From the NCBI GenBank assembly GCA_017525525.1, contig JAFXSQ010000014.1:1-51895 (forward strand): a stretch of DNA of 51,895 nt, given 5' to 3'. The notes beneath the pieces were generated by a model. The model was not told the DNA's origin and did no database searches. It saw nothing but the letters and a program-made list of their open reading frames with translations. The translations under genes were made by a program, and so were the position numbers. Origin of the DNA: Lachnospiraceae bacterium. Lineage in GTDB: Bacteria; Bacillota; Clostridia; Lachnospirales; Lachnospiraceae. Of this stretch, positions 18,782-26,465 are shown one piece after another. Every line of letters begins with the position of its first letter. The first letter of the stretch is position 1.

Positions 18782-19123
18782 TTACATATCTCCCGGATTG
18801 ATAACTGTTCCGTCCTTCCAGATTCGTTCAAGATCGTAGAACGATCTCATCTCCTCGGAAAAGATATGCACTATTATATCATAATAGTCAAGTAAAAGCC
18901 ACCCACCATTTGCAGTTCCTTCGCGATGCTTCATCGGCACGTCCAAAAGCTTTTCCTCCACGCTGTCGCAGAGGGCCTTGAGCTGATTATCATTACTTCC
19001 GTCACATATAACGAAATAATCCGCAATCGTAGTAATCCCGCTTACCTTTATAACCCTTATATCCCTTGCCTTCCTGTCCTCAAGGGCAGCTACGACAAGC
19101 TTTACCTTTTCTGTAACGTCCAT
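18782..19123 (-). CDS. rsfS: Ribosomal silencing factor RsfS
   Basis: Binds L14 and blocks joining of ribosomal subunits when nutrients are short. The 113 residues begin MDVTEKVKLVVAALEDRKARDI and contain the family segments ADYFVICDGSNDNQLKALCDSVEEKL and GTANGGWLLLDYYDIIVHIF. GGGAGGAT precedes the chosen ATG. An open frame extends 41 codons further upstream, but that extension is simply the translated long repeat copy 3 and is rejected. It follows yqeK, as in many Firmicutes, but a 270-base block of repeats separates the two genes. Confidence 0.96.
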   Translation of the reverse strand: MDVTEKVKLVVAALEDRKARDIRVIKVSGITTIADYFVICDGSNDNQLKALCDSVEEKLLDVPMKHREGTANGGWLLLDYYDIIVHIFSEEMRSFYDLERIWKDGTVINPGDM

Positions 19124-19141
19124 TTTATATCCTCCCAAATT

Positions 19142-19279
19142 AAGATCCTTCCTGTTGCTTCGCAAGCCCTCGTATTTCGTCATAAGGGGTACCGCTTGCG
19201 GTGGATTCCTTATGACATCGAAGGCCGGCACCTCAACGCTTCGCATTGAGGTCTGCGTCGCTTACGCTCAGGATGACAC
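19142..19279. repeat. Long copy 3 of the dispersed palindromic repeat family
   Basis: Nearly identical to copies 1 and 2. The internal hairpin is ACCTCAA/TTGAGGT with the same loop CGCTTCGCA, a second independent compensatory change. It lies between yqeK and rsfS and is joined at its right side to another element of the family. Confidence 0.9.
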
Positions 19280-19283
19280 AGCA

Positions 19284-19396
19284 GTGTCATTCTGAGGGCT
19301 CGGAGGAATGCAAATGACGAAGTCATTTCTTGCATACGTTCCGACGACAGGACACGACTACCGGTCGCGTCAATACCATAGCGCCCGAAGAATCTT
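19284..19396. repeat. Second-type palindromic repeat between yqeK and rsfS
   Basis: It starts GTGTCATTCTGAGGGC and ends CCCGAAGAATCTT. Inside is GCAAATGAC/GTCATTT with GACGACAGGACACGAC, which matches the centre of the 5678-5905 element in inverse orientation. The last bases overlap the yqeK stop codon. Confidence 0.7.
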
Positions 19397-19955
19397 ATTT
19401 ATTATAATAATCATACGTCTTCTTTGTGCTGTCGTCCATATCCACTCCCGATTCCTCGAGATAGGAAATGGTATTCTCCAGGATCATAACCACCGCCCTG
19501 TCTAAATCCGTAAAAGACAGCTTTCTTATCTCATCAAGCTTCGGCACAGGCTTTCTGTTTGGCTCTATATAGTCCGCCACGAAGATTATCTTGTCCAGCA
19601 GACTCATCTTCGGCTTGCCCGTGGTGTGCCAGGTTATGGCCGAAAGAATCTCCTTATCATCAACCTCATACTTTTCCTTAGCATACCAGGCCCCGAGCTT
19701 TGCGTGCAGCATATCCGGGTTCTTCTCTTCGTACTTGCTTATGGGAAGCCCATGCTTCTTAGCCTTCTCGAGCTTTTCCTTCTGAGACAACCCCTTTGCG
19801 CAGTCGTGAAGCAGTCCGGCTATCCTTGCCTTTTCCACGTCAGCTCCGTGAACATAGGCCATGCATGCCGCAGTGTACTCAACACCCAAAGAGTGTTCAA
19901 ATCTCTTGGCGCTTATCTTTGTCTTAAGCCTCTCAACCATTTTTTCTCTGTTCAT
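19395..19955 (-). CDS. yqeK: YqeK-type HD-domain diadenosine tetraphosphatase
   Basis: A 186-residue soluble HD-domain protein. FEHSLGVEYTAACMA, LLHDCAKGLS, WHTTGKPKMSLLDKIIFVADYIEPNR and VDMDDSTKKTYDYYNK are the conserved segments of YqeK. Characterised members hydrolyse Ap4A symmetrically to two ADP. HD and metal ligands (H..HD..H..D) are all present. It starts 4 bases after nadD, so the two genes are co-transcribed, which is the usual nadD-yqeK-rsfS order. Confidence 0.94.
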   Translation of the reverse strand: MNREKMVERLKTKISAKRFEHSLGVEYTAACMAYVHGADVEKARIAGLLHDCAKGLSQKEKLEKAKKHGLPISKYEEKNPDMLHAKLGAWYAKEKYEVDDKEILSAITWHTTGKPKMSLLDKIIFVADYIEPNRKPVPKLDEIRKLSFTDLDRAVVMILENTISYLEESGVDMDDSTKKTYDYYNK

Positions 19956-19959
19956 AAGC

Positions 19960-20592
19960 TCACCTGTAAAGTCCGTTTTCCATAATTATGTCATACACGC
20001 CGTCCGGAAGCATATCTCCCGGATTTTCACCTTGCTTTATCATAGCCCGAATTGCCGTGGATGAAGCATCCACCTCTTCAAAATCAAGCAGCTCTATACT
20101 GTTAAGTCCCGACTTTTTAACTATGTCATCCCTCTTTTGTTCAAGCTCCTCACGCGAGCTTTCCCTCGAGGCGACTAACACGTTAGACAGTTCAAGTATT
20201 TCCTCGTACCTCACCCACTTGTCGAAGTAAAACAACGAATCCGCGCCTATAATAAAGTATATCTTCAGATTGGGGTTTATGTTTTTTAGCTCATTTAAGG
20301 TGTCGACCGTAAGCGTATACCCGCCTCTTCTTACCTCGATGTCCGTCACATCAAACGCCGGATTACCGCCCACTGCCGCGTCTAACATCCTTAGTCTTAA
20401 ATCCCCCGAAACTACGCCGCTTCCATCCTTGTAATAGGTCTTCGCGTTTGGCATAAAGACCAGCTTCTCTATGTCCTTTTTCTGTCTTAAGGCGCACTCC
20501 GCCATGGCGATATGCCCCTTGTGCACCGGGTTAAATGTACCACCCAAAAGAGCTATGCAGCTGTAAGCCTTGAAATCATTTTTATTCAACAT
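19960..20592 (-). CDS. nadD: Nicotinate-nucleotide adenylyltransferase
   Basis: Adenylates nicotinate mononucleotide in NAD synthesis. The 210 residues contain the nucleotidyltransferase motif GGTFNPVHKGHIAMAE near residue 17, the FMPNAKTYYKD loop and, near the end, SSTAIRAMIKQGE, the ISSTxIR-type motif. AAGGAT precedes the start. It belongs to the obg-yhbY-nadD-yqeK-rsfS series, which pairs ribosome assembly with NAD supply in many Firmicutes. A palindromic repeat separates it from yhbY. Confidence 0.95.
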   Translation of the reverse strand: MLNKNDFKAYSCIALLGGTFNPVHKGHIAMAECALRQKKDIEKLVFMPNAKTYYKDGSGVVSGDLRLRMLDAAVGGNPAFDVTDIEVRRGGYTLTVDTLNELKNINPNLKIYFIIGADSLFYFDKWVRYEEILELSNVLVASRESSREELEQKRDDIVKKSGLNSIELLDFEEVDASSTAIRAMIKQGENPGDMLPDGVYDIIMENGLYR

Positions 20593-20626
20593 TTTTGCAA
20601 ATCCTTAGTCGCGTTAACCGGAACAT

Positions 20627-20744
20627 GTGTCATTCTAAGAGGAGAAACGCAAATGACGCAGTCATTTTTCTCAATGCGTTTCGACGACACGACACGATTA
20701 AGAATGAATCGTGTAAATACAACCTTTTTAGTCCGAAGAATCTT
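20627..20744. repeat. Second-type palindromic repeat between yhbY and nadD
   Basis: Ends GTGTCATTCTAAGA and CCGAAGAATCTT frame GAAACGCA/TGCGTTTC with an inner AAATGAC/GTCATTT stem and an ACACGATT/AATCGTGT stem. The outer stem differs from the 5.7-kb copy (GGGACGCA/TGCGTCCC) by matched changes on both sides. Confidence 0.7.
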
Positions 20745-21032
20745 TTACGCTATCGGGTACCTCGGATTCTTCTTCGCCTGCTTGTAAAGCACAATCTTCT
20801 TTCCTATGACCGTTATCACTTGAGAACGTGTTCTCTCCGCAAGCGATGCCGCTATAGCCTTAGGATCCTCCGTGCAGTTCTTCAGGACACCGAGCTTTAT
20901 AAGCTCCCTCGCCTCTAAGGCCTCGCTTACCGCCTCGGTTACCTCCGGCGTAAGGCTTGATTTTCCTATATTGATTATCGCAGGCATATCCGCTGCCTGA
21001 CTTCTTAAAAATGCTCTTTCTTTGCTTGTCAT
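20745..21032 (-). CDS. yhbY: YhbY-type (CRM domain) RNA-binding protein
   Basis: A 95-residue CRS1-YhbY domain protein, normally bound to the pre-50S ribosomal subunit. The sequence has LRSQAADMPAIINIGKSSLTPEVTEAV, ELIKLGVLKN and RSQVITVIGKKIVLYK with the terminal NPRYP, as in the family. It lies 35 bases after obg with AGGGAT before the start. Its role is inferred from E. coli YhbY and the neighbouring ribosome assembly genes. Confidence 0.94.
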   Translation of the reverse strand: MTSKERAFLRSQAADMPAIINIGKSSLTPEVTEAVSEALEARELIKLGVLKNCTEDPKAIAASLAERTRSQVITVIGKKIVLYKQAKKNPRYPIA

Positions 21033-21067
21033 ATCTAATCCCTATTTCTGCTACTGCTCTATATCAA

Positions 21068-22360
21068 CTACTTATAATAATCAAATTCATGACCGTACAG
21101 TCTTACGGTATCGCCATCCTGTATGCCGAGCGCCTCAAGCTGCTCTAAAATACCGTTTATCTTGAGGAAATTCTGGAAGAATAAAAATCCCTTTTCTGCC
21201 TCAAGATTGGTATAACCGAGCATTCTCTCTATGCGCGGACCCTCAACGAGGAATACTCCCTCCTCCTCATCGGATCTCTTAACGGTAAACGGAAGCTCCG
21301 GATCGTCCATGTATTCAAGGTCAAACTCCGACTTGAATTCTATGGTCTCTGCCGGATTTTCATCCAACAGCTTTTGCACTGCCCACATCAACTCATCAAT
21401 ACCCTTGCCCGTTACCGCTGAGATAGGCATGACCTGTATACCCTTGGGCTCGTAGGTTTCTTTGATTAGAGATATTACTGTATCATAATCAAGTTCGCTT
21501 AAAGCGTCACATTTGTTGGCGGCTATAATCTGCGGTCGGCCCGACAGGTCTATCGCATAATTGGCCAGCTCCGCATTTATGGCTTCTATGTCGTTGATCG
21601 GATCACGTCCTTCGGTCGATGCAGCATCCACGACATGCACCAACACTCTGGTTCTCTCTATATGTCTTAAAAACTCAAGTCCAAGGCCCACTCCGTCCGC
21701 GGCGCCCTCTATTATACCCGGGATATCCGCCATCACGAAGCCTTTGCCCTCTCCCATATCCACTACTCCAAGGTTTGGAACAAGAGTGGTAAAGTGATAA
21801 TTTGCAATCTTGGGCTTTGCATTCGTCGTACGCGAAAGAAGAGTTGACTTGCCGACATTCGGAAAGCCGATTAAACCAACATCCGCAATCATCTTGAGTT
21901 CAAGACTTACCTCAAGCTCCCTGCCCGGCTTGCCCGGCTGAGCATACTTCGGAGCCTGCATGACAGCGGTCACATAATGCCTGTTGCCCTTGCCGCCTCT
22001 GCCACCTCGGAGGAAAAGCTGCGGCTCCTCTTTGTTCGCCATGTCAAGAATAACCTTATCGGATGCGGCATCCTTTATTACAGTCCCCGGCGGAACCTTA
22101 ATCACTATATCATTGCCGTTGGCGCCGTGGCAGTTTCTCTTCTTGCCCTCTTCACCGTCCTCGGCCACATATTTTCTTATGTGCCTGAAATCGGTAAGAG
22201 TGTTCAAACCCTTGTCCACGACAAAGTAGACATCTCCGCCCTTTCCGCCGTCTCCACCATCCGGACCACCGTCCGGTACATAGAGCTCACGCCTGAAGGA
22301 CACATGCCCGTCGCCGCCCTTGCCTGATTTTACGAATATCTTAGCCCTGTCTGCAAACAT
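21068..22360 (-). CDS. obgE: Obg (CgtA) GTPase
   Basis: Essential GTPase of late 50S assembly and stress response. The 430 residues show the glycine-rich Obg fold (residues 1-158, with KSGKGGDGHVSFRRE and GGRGGKGN), the G domain with GFPNVGKSTLLS, DIPGIIEGA and NKCD, and a C-terminal OCT domain. An in-frame ATG 40 codons upstream is rejected because the start MFADRAKIFVKSG is conserved and has GGAGG before it. A terminator and a structured element separate it from rpmA. Confidence 0.97.
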   Translation of the reverse strand: MFADRAKIFVKSGKGGDGHVSFRRELYVPDGGPDGGDGGKGGDVYFVVDKGLNTLTDFRHIRKYVAEDGEEGKKRNCHGANGNDIVIKVPPGTVIKDAASDKVILDMANKEEPQLFLRGGRGGKGNRHYVTAVMQAPKYAQPGKPGRELEVSLELKMIADVGLIGFPNVGKSTLLSRTTNAKPKIANYHFTTLVPNLGVVDMGEGKGFVMADIPGIIEGAADGVGLGLEFLRHIERTRVLVHVVDAASTEGRDPINDIEAINAELANYAIDLSGRPQIIAANKCDALSELDYDTVISLIKETYEPKGIQVMPISAVTGKGIDELMWAVQKLLDENPAETIEFKSEFDLEYMDDPELPFTVKRSDEEEGVFLVEGPRIERMLGYTNLEAEKGFLFFQNFLKINGILEQLEALGIQDGDTVRLYGHEFDYYK

Positions 22361-22377
22361 AATATAACCTCCAAATC

Positions 22378-22454
22378 GCACAGGCAAGCCTGCCTGCGCG
22401 TTGCGCGAGCCACCCGTCACCGAAGGTGACATCTTCCAATGGGTGGCTCTGTGC
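22378..22454 (-). ncRNA. Structured leader between rpmA and obg
   Basis: The outer stem GCACAG/CTGTGC encloses GAGCCACCC/GGGTGGCTC with an inner GTCACC-TTC-GGTGAC hairpin, GCGC-AAC-GCGC, and a GGCA/TGCC hairpin. This gives a four-way-junction layout. It follows the rpmA terminator and precedes the obg ribosome binding site. It could be a leader controlling obg or a copy of a palindromic repeat. The class is not recognised. Confidence 0.5.
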
Positions 22455-22462
22455 ATAAAACA

Positions 22463-22491
22463 AAGGCTGTCATTTAACAAATGACAGCCTT
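22463..22491 (-). terminator. Intrinsic terminator or attenuator after rpmA
   Basis: A perfect 13-bp stem (AAGGCTGTCATTT and its complement) with a 3-base loop, followed by TTTGTTTT on the minus strand. It would end most rplU-prp-rpmA transcripts before obg. Confidence 0.85.
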
Positions 22492-22504
22492 AAAAATACT
22501 ACTA

Positions 22505-22789
22505 TTATTCAGCCTTCGGATAGATAGAAACCTGCTTCTTGTCTCTACCCTTTCTCTCAAAACGAACCACACCGTCGATAAGCGCGAAAAGTGTATCATC
22601 ACCACCGATACCAACATTTACGCCCGGATGTATCTTGGTTCCACGCTGTCTGTATAATATATTACCTGCCTTAACGAACTGGCCGTCGGCACGCTTTGCG
22701 CCAAGACGCTTGGACTCGGAATCTCTACCGTTCTTGGTAGAACCAACTCCCTTCTTATGCGCAAAGAACTGTAAATCCAGCTTTAACAT
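22505..22789 (-). CDS. rpmA: Ribosomal protein bL27 with cleavable N-terminal extension
   Basis: A 94-residue large-subunit protein near the peptidyl-transferase centre. It begins MLKLDLQFF followed by [21 protein letters not shown]. In Firmicutes this nine-residue extension is removed by the protease Prp after the two Phe, exposing the functional N-terminus; the prp gene lies directly upstream and overlaps by 7 bases. AAGGAGG inside prp serves as the ribosome binding site. Confidence 0.98.
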   Translation of the reverse strand: MLKLDLQFFAHKKGVGSTKNGRDSESKRLGAKRADGQFVKAGNILYRQRGTKIHPGVNVGIGGDDTLFALIDGVVRFERKGRDKKQVSIYPKAE

Positions 22790-23130
22790 AACGGTTCAAC
22801 CTCCTTGCTAATTTCTATATAACTGCTTCCGTACTCAGCTTTCACCGACTCAAGGCCGATGCGAAGCGCATCCAATAATGCCTGTCCCTCTTTCGAAGGC
22901 TCCTTTGTAAAGCGAAAGCTTAACTCTCCCGACTCGCCCTGCTCCACTTCGAATTCATCCTCAGTGAGCGTTTCTATCGAATTGACCGTGTTAATCGCCA
23001 GCATCGAAACAGCTGCGCACACAATGTCTTTCCCATGCTTTGCATAATTGGCATGACCGCTCAGCACAAAGCCGTTTATTCTTCCATTCGGAGTACCATC
23101 GGGAATATTTTTCAAAACCGCTTTAATCAT
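22783..23130 (-). CDS. prp: Ribosomal-processing cysteine protease Prp
   Basis: Removes the N-terminal extension of bL27. The 115 residues contain the signature [25 protein letters not shown], with the catalytic His in GHA and the catalytic Cys in DIVCAAVS. It sits between rplU and rpmA as in Staphylococcus and other Firmicutes. Its ATG comes 2 bases after the rplU stop without a clear Shine-Dalgarno sequence, so it is probably translated by coupling. Confidence 0.95.
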   Translation of the reverse strand: MIKAVLKNIPDGTPNGRINGFVLSGHANYAKHGKDIVCAAVSMLAINTVNSIETLTEDEFEVEQGESGELSFRFTKEPSKEGQALLDALRIGLESVKAEYGSSYIEISKEVEPLC

Positions 23131-23132
23131 AA

Positions 23133-23438
23133 TTATGCGGTGATCTTGTCGATCTTAACTTCTGTATAAGGCTGTCTGTGACCCTGCTTCTTATGGTATC
23201 CGCTCTTCGGCTTGTACTTGTAAACTACAACCTTCTTAGCCTTGCCCTCGCGGACAACCTTTCCGGATACAGATGCATTTGCAGCGTCAGCGCCGAGTAC
23301 CATCTTGTCGTTATCGCTGATAGCGACAACCTCAAATGTTACGGAATCGCCTTCCTTTGCATCAAGCTTTTCAACTTTAATGACATCACCGGCAGCGACC
23401 TTGTACTGCTTTCCGCCTGTTGCTATAATAGCGTACAT
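23133..23438 (-). CDS. rplU: Ribosomal protein bL21
   Basis: A 101-residue large-subunit protein that binds 23S rRNA. It starts MYAIIATGGKQYKVAAGDVI and ends with the conserved GYHKKQGHRQPYTEVKI. The ATG with AGGAGG upstream is chosen. A frame extending 15 codons further covers the L21 leader region and is rejected. It is the first gene of rplU-prp-rpmA, with its own promoter and a leader like those that regulate L21 operons in Firmicutes. Confidence 0.98.
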   Translation of the reverse strand: MYAIIATGGKQYKVAAGDVIKVEKLDAKEGDSVTFEVVAISDNDKMVLGADAANASVSGKVVREGKAKKVVVYKYKPKSGYHKKQGHRQPYTEVKIDKITA

Positions 23439-23444
23439 CGTCTT

Positions 23445-23520
23445 ACCTCCTATAATCATTACTCGCAAGCTTCGGTGCTGCATACTCTTGCAGACTTCCT
23501 AACCTTCGCTTAGCGGCACA
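23445..23520 (-). ncRNA. Probable L21 (rplU) leader RNA
   Basis: The leader carries CCGCTAAGCGAAGG, GTCTGCAAGAG and GCAGCACCGAAGC followed by TTGCGAGTAA just before the ribosome binding site. The CTTGCGAGTAA end and the GCAGCACCG hairpin are what I recall of the Firmicutes L21 leader family. A covariance-model search would settle it. It is probably bound by L21 for autogenous control. Confidence 0.6.
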
Positions 23521-23527
23521 CTAGGGC

Positions 23528-23557
23528 AATATAACACCAAACACCCCCGCGTGTCAA
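23528..23557 (-). promoter_or_regulatory. Promoter of rplU-prp-rpmA
   Basis: TTGACA and TATATT with an 18-base spacer on the minus strand, 30 bases downstream of the end of the ChW-protein gene. Confidence 0.8.
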
Positions 23558-23582
23558 GAGATTTTTTCAGTAATGGCATAAT

Positions 23583-24917
23583 CTATTTTTTCTGTCTGTA
23601 AGCGTTCTTTGCGCTTCCCGGAGCAGTGCCGTTCTTGGTCACAAGCTTTACCTGCATGCCCTCGAGCCTGTATCCGTATCCCGCGCTTCCAGCAGCGTTA
23701 CCGTTCTTTGCCCAGCCTGACCAGCCAAACTTCTGGCTATATACCCTATAATACACATCGTACTTAGTCGCCATTGTCTTGGAAAGCTTAACCTTTATGG
23801 CCTCCATCCTGTAGCCTTTGTTGGTGGTTCCGGCAGTCTGTCCGTTAGACTTCCATCCCTGCCATCCGATCTTTTGTACATAAGCGTTGTACATAACACT
23901 TCCTTCATAAGGCGGATTGATAAGCTTAACCCGGAAGGCTTCGAGTCTTAAAGCCTGACCTGAAGTTCCGGAAAATGCGCCGTCGGCAACCTCCTTCTGC
24001 CAGCCTTTCTTCTGAACAAAAGTCTTGTAGGAAACACCTACAACAGGTGAATACTTAAACTTATATAATACACGTCTCGAATTACCCTGATAGAAAGCAT
24101 AAGTATGATCGACCGAACCTTCTATCTTAAAATAATATGTTCCCGGATCCATATCTTCACAGACAAAGCTGTACGGCGAGTAGCTGCACTTATCTGCATC
24201 TATTCTGTAGCTTTTAAGTTCTTCACCCTTGCCATTTAGTATACTGACATTCATATAATTATACACAAAACCTGCAGTCCAGTATTCGCTTTCCAGGTCT
24301 TGAAGCAGGAATTTCAAAGTGCTCTTTTTTGAAATCTTAAACTTATATATATCCGCAAGATCCTGCCAGACTATTGCACCTTTGTAAAATGTATTTTCCT
24401 TGATTGAAGGAGCCTCCGATATGTAGGTATAATTTGAATCATAGCTTTCTGTAAATGATTCATCCGAAGATTTATACAAAGTTCTGATCGTGTAGGACTT
24501 TGAAGTCGCACAATCCGCTGATATCTTAATATAGTAATTTCCTGCGAACACCCAGGTCTTCCAGTTACCGGAATTCACTTTATAACCGAGGTTCGAATTA
24601 TAAGTAAGTTCGTACTTCTCAATCGGATTGACTACATCACCCTCTCTGTACACCTCGATATAAGAATAATCCGTTCCGGTAACAGCGATATCCGCTACTT
24701 CCCAATAAATGTAACCTGATTTAGGAAGGCTTATCTTATAAAACTTATAATCGCCCTTTGAAATATATCCCGTATACATTTTTCCAAACTCCATTGAGGA
24801 CGCCTGGTATATCGTATCAGCCTTAACCTGAGCCGGGTTTCCGACCGCTATCATACCCATCAGCATAAACAACGCCATAAAAACCGCAATAATTCTCTTA
24901 AAACTCTTTGTTTTCAT
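23583..24917 (-). CDS. Secreted protein with PPC-like domains and three ChW repeats
   Basis: A 444-residue exported protein with a signal peptide of about 33 residues (FMALFMLMGMIAVGNPAQVKA). Residues 35-150 and 165-290 look like two beta-sandwich domains of the bacterial pre-peptidase C-terminal type (YTGYISKGDYKFYKISL; FYKGAIVWQDLADIYKFKIS; DPGTYYFKIEG). The last 150 residues hold three ChW repeats (QKKGWQKEVADGAFSG, QKIGWQGWKSNGQTAG, QKFGWSGWAKNGNAAG). The C-terminal halves of this and the 16-kb protein are clearly homologous, while the N-terminal halves differ, suggesting domain shuffling onto a shared surface module. A good promoter precedes it. Confidence 0.8.
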   Translation of the reverse strand: MKTKSFKRIIAVFMALFMLMGMIAVGNPAQVKADTIYQASSMEFGKMYTGYISKGDYKFYKISLPKSGYIYWEVADIAVTGTDYSYIEVYREGDVVNPIEKYELTYNSNLGYKVNSGNWKTWVFAGNYYIKISADCATSKSYTIRTLYKSSDESFTESYDSNYTYISEAPSIKENTFYKGAIVWQDLADIYKFKISKKSTLKFLLQDLESEYWTAGFVYNYMNVSILNGKGEELKSYRIDADKCSYSPYSFVCEDMDPGTYYFKIEGSVDHTYAFYQGNSRRVLYKFKYSPVVGVSYKTFVQKKGWQKEVADGAFSGTSGQALRLEAFRVKLINPPYEGSVMYNAYVQKIGWQGWKSNGQTAGTTNKGYRMEAIKVKLSKTMATKYDVYYRVYSQKFGWSGWAKNGNAAGSAGYGYRLEGMQVKLVTKNGTAPGSAKNAYRQKK

Positions 24918-24978
24918 AACCCCATCATCCTTTCTCTTTGATTACCAAACAAAAATGTTCACCACCTAAACTCATTCC

Positions 24979-25007
24979 ACTATATCACTCTGCGTATGTA
25001 TTATCAA
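24979..25007 (-). promoter_or_regulatory. Promoter of the PPC/ChW surface-protein gene
   Basis: TTGATA and TATAGT with a 17-base spacer on the minus strand, in the gap after mtaB. Confidence 0.75.
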
Positions 25008-25037
25008 CAACTTTCTATGCTGCCAAATACTTCGTTC

Positions 25038-26333
25038 TTATGACCTCAGCTGCCCCACAGCTGAATTGCATTCATCAAGGCTGCCCGGTATTCTTTTGAG
25101 TATATAATTCATCGTGTGGCCCTGCATATAGCATGCGTCGTCTTCCTCGATGCACTCCTCAACTAAGATTTCCATAGGTTTATCCGCAAACAAAGCCTCA
25201 TACTCCGCCTTCTGCTTCGCGGTAAGCGCGAGCAGGCGGGCGCTTCGCACATCCTTGACCGCATCAGGAACCTGGTTTTCAAGCTTTTCGGCCACGGTTC
25301 CCTTCCTCTGAGAATACTTGAAAATGTGCATCTCGTAGAGAGACAGCTCCTGCAGGTTCTTATAACAGTCCTCAAAGTCCTCGTCAGTCTCTCCGGGGAA
25401 GCCGACTATTATGTCCGTTGTGATCGCAGGGTTGTCATAGTAACTGCGAAGCAACGATACCGCATTCTTGTAATCTTCGATGGTATAATGGCGGTTCATG
25501 CGCTTTAAGGTATTGTTGCATGCGCTCTGCAGCGACAAATGAAAATGCGGGCAGAAGTTCTTATGGCCGCTCACAAGCTTAACAAATTCCTCGGTCACGA
25601 CAGTCGGATTCACCGAGCTCATACGAACTCTCTCTATGCCTTCTACCGAACACACCGCACCGATCAGCTCTGCCAGACCGTTGCCTTTAGCATCTTTATA
25701 AGAGGAAACATTTATTCCTGTCAGTATAACCTCTTTTATCCCTTCGGCCGCAAAGCCCTCTACCTCGCGTACCACGTCCTCAAGCTCCCTGCTTCGCTCA
25801 CGCCCTCTCACATAAGGGATAAGGCAGTAAGAGCAGAATGCATTGCACCCGTCCTGTACCTTGATGTAAGCCCTCACATGCTCAAGAGGCTTCGAAAGGG
25901 ACATCTCCTCATAAGCCGAGCCTGCTCCTATATCCGCAAGCGCTACCACCGGCTCCTTCGAGCCCGCCTTTGATGACAGATACTCATCCAGCAGCTTTGC
26001 GATATCGCCCTTCCTGTTATTGCCTATAAGAATGTCCGCCTGAAGATCTTCTTTAAGCTTCTCGGACTCCTCCTGCACATAACAGCCGCACGCTACTATG
26101 CATGCCTCCGGCGAAAGCTTTCTGGCCCTGTGCAGCATCTGCCTGCTCTTTCGCTCGGCAATGTTCGTCACTGCGCAGGTATTGACGATGTACACATCCG
26201 CCTTCTCGTTAAACGGCACAACAACCGCCCCCTGCTCCTTCAACAACTCCAGCATGCAGTCAGTCTCATATTGATTTACCTTACACCCAAGAGTAGTCGC
26301 CCCAACCCTCAGGCCCGATATCATTTCAAACAT
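25038..26333 (-). CDS. mtaB: tRNA t6A37 methylthiotransferase MtaB
   Basis: Radical SAM enzyme that converts t6A37 to ms2t6A37 in tRNAs reading ANN codons. The 431 residues show the N-terminal UPF0004 domain (TLGCKVNQYETDCM, VNTCAVTNIAERKSRQ, ACGCYVQ) with its three cluster cysteines, and the radical SAM motif CNAFCSYCLIP (CxxxCxxC). The KVNQYET wording distinguishes MtaB from MiaB and RimO. CGGAG precedes the start. It appears monocistronic and is divergent from the HPr-like gene across a repeat-rich gap. Confidence 0.95.
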   Translation of the reverse strand: MFEMISGLRVGATTLGCKVNQYETDCMLELLKEQGAVVVPFNEKADVYIVNTCAVTNIAERKSRQMLHRARKLSPEACIVACGCYVQEESEKLKEDLQADILIGNNRKGDIAKLLDEYLSSKAGSKEPVVALADIGAGSAYEEMSLSKPLEHVRAYIKVQDGCNAFCSYCLIPYVRGRERSRELEDVVREVEGFAAEGIKEVILTGINVSSYKDAKGNGLAELIGAVCSVEGIERVRMSSVNPTVVTEEFVKLVSGHKNFCPHFHLSLQSACNNTLKRMNRHYTIEDYKNAVSLLRSYYDNPAITTDIIVGFPGETDEDFEDCYKNLQELSLYEMHIFKYSQRKGTVAEKLENQVPDAVKDVRSARLLALTAKQKAEYEALFADKPMEILVEECIEEDDACYMQGHTMNYILKRIPGSLDECNSAVGQLRS

Positions 26334-26367
26334 AATAATACTCCGTATATATCAGCAATTCTATGAC

Positions 26368-26465
26368 CTTTCATCACTACTCCAATAGCAATTCAACAGC
26401 ATTTCAGCAGCATTTCATTACCACTCCAACAGCAATTCAGCGGCTATTAAACAGCAATTCAGCGG
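26368..26465. repeat. Imperfect tandem repeats in the mtaB 5' region
   Basis: TTTCATCACTACTCCAATAG followed by CAATTC recurs 44 bases later as TTTCATTACCACTCCAACAG plus CAATTC, and a third partial unit ends CAGCAATTCAGCGG. Several shorter AGCA(A/T)TTCA(G/A)C units lie between. The unit nearest mtaB overlaps its likely promoter (TTGGAG-16-TAGAAT on the minus strand). Confidence 0.65.

Noticed and set aside
19124-19246. RsfS with 41 extra N-terminal residues
   Set aside because: The extension is a translation of the dispersed long repeat and is not conserved in the family.
22361-22480. Obg with 40 extra N-terminal residues
   Set aside because: The extension is the translated structured element; MFADRAKIF is the family start and has GGAGG.
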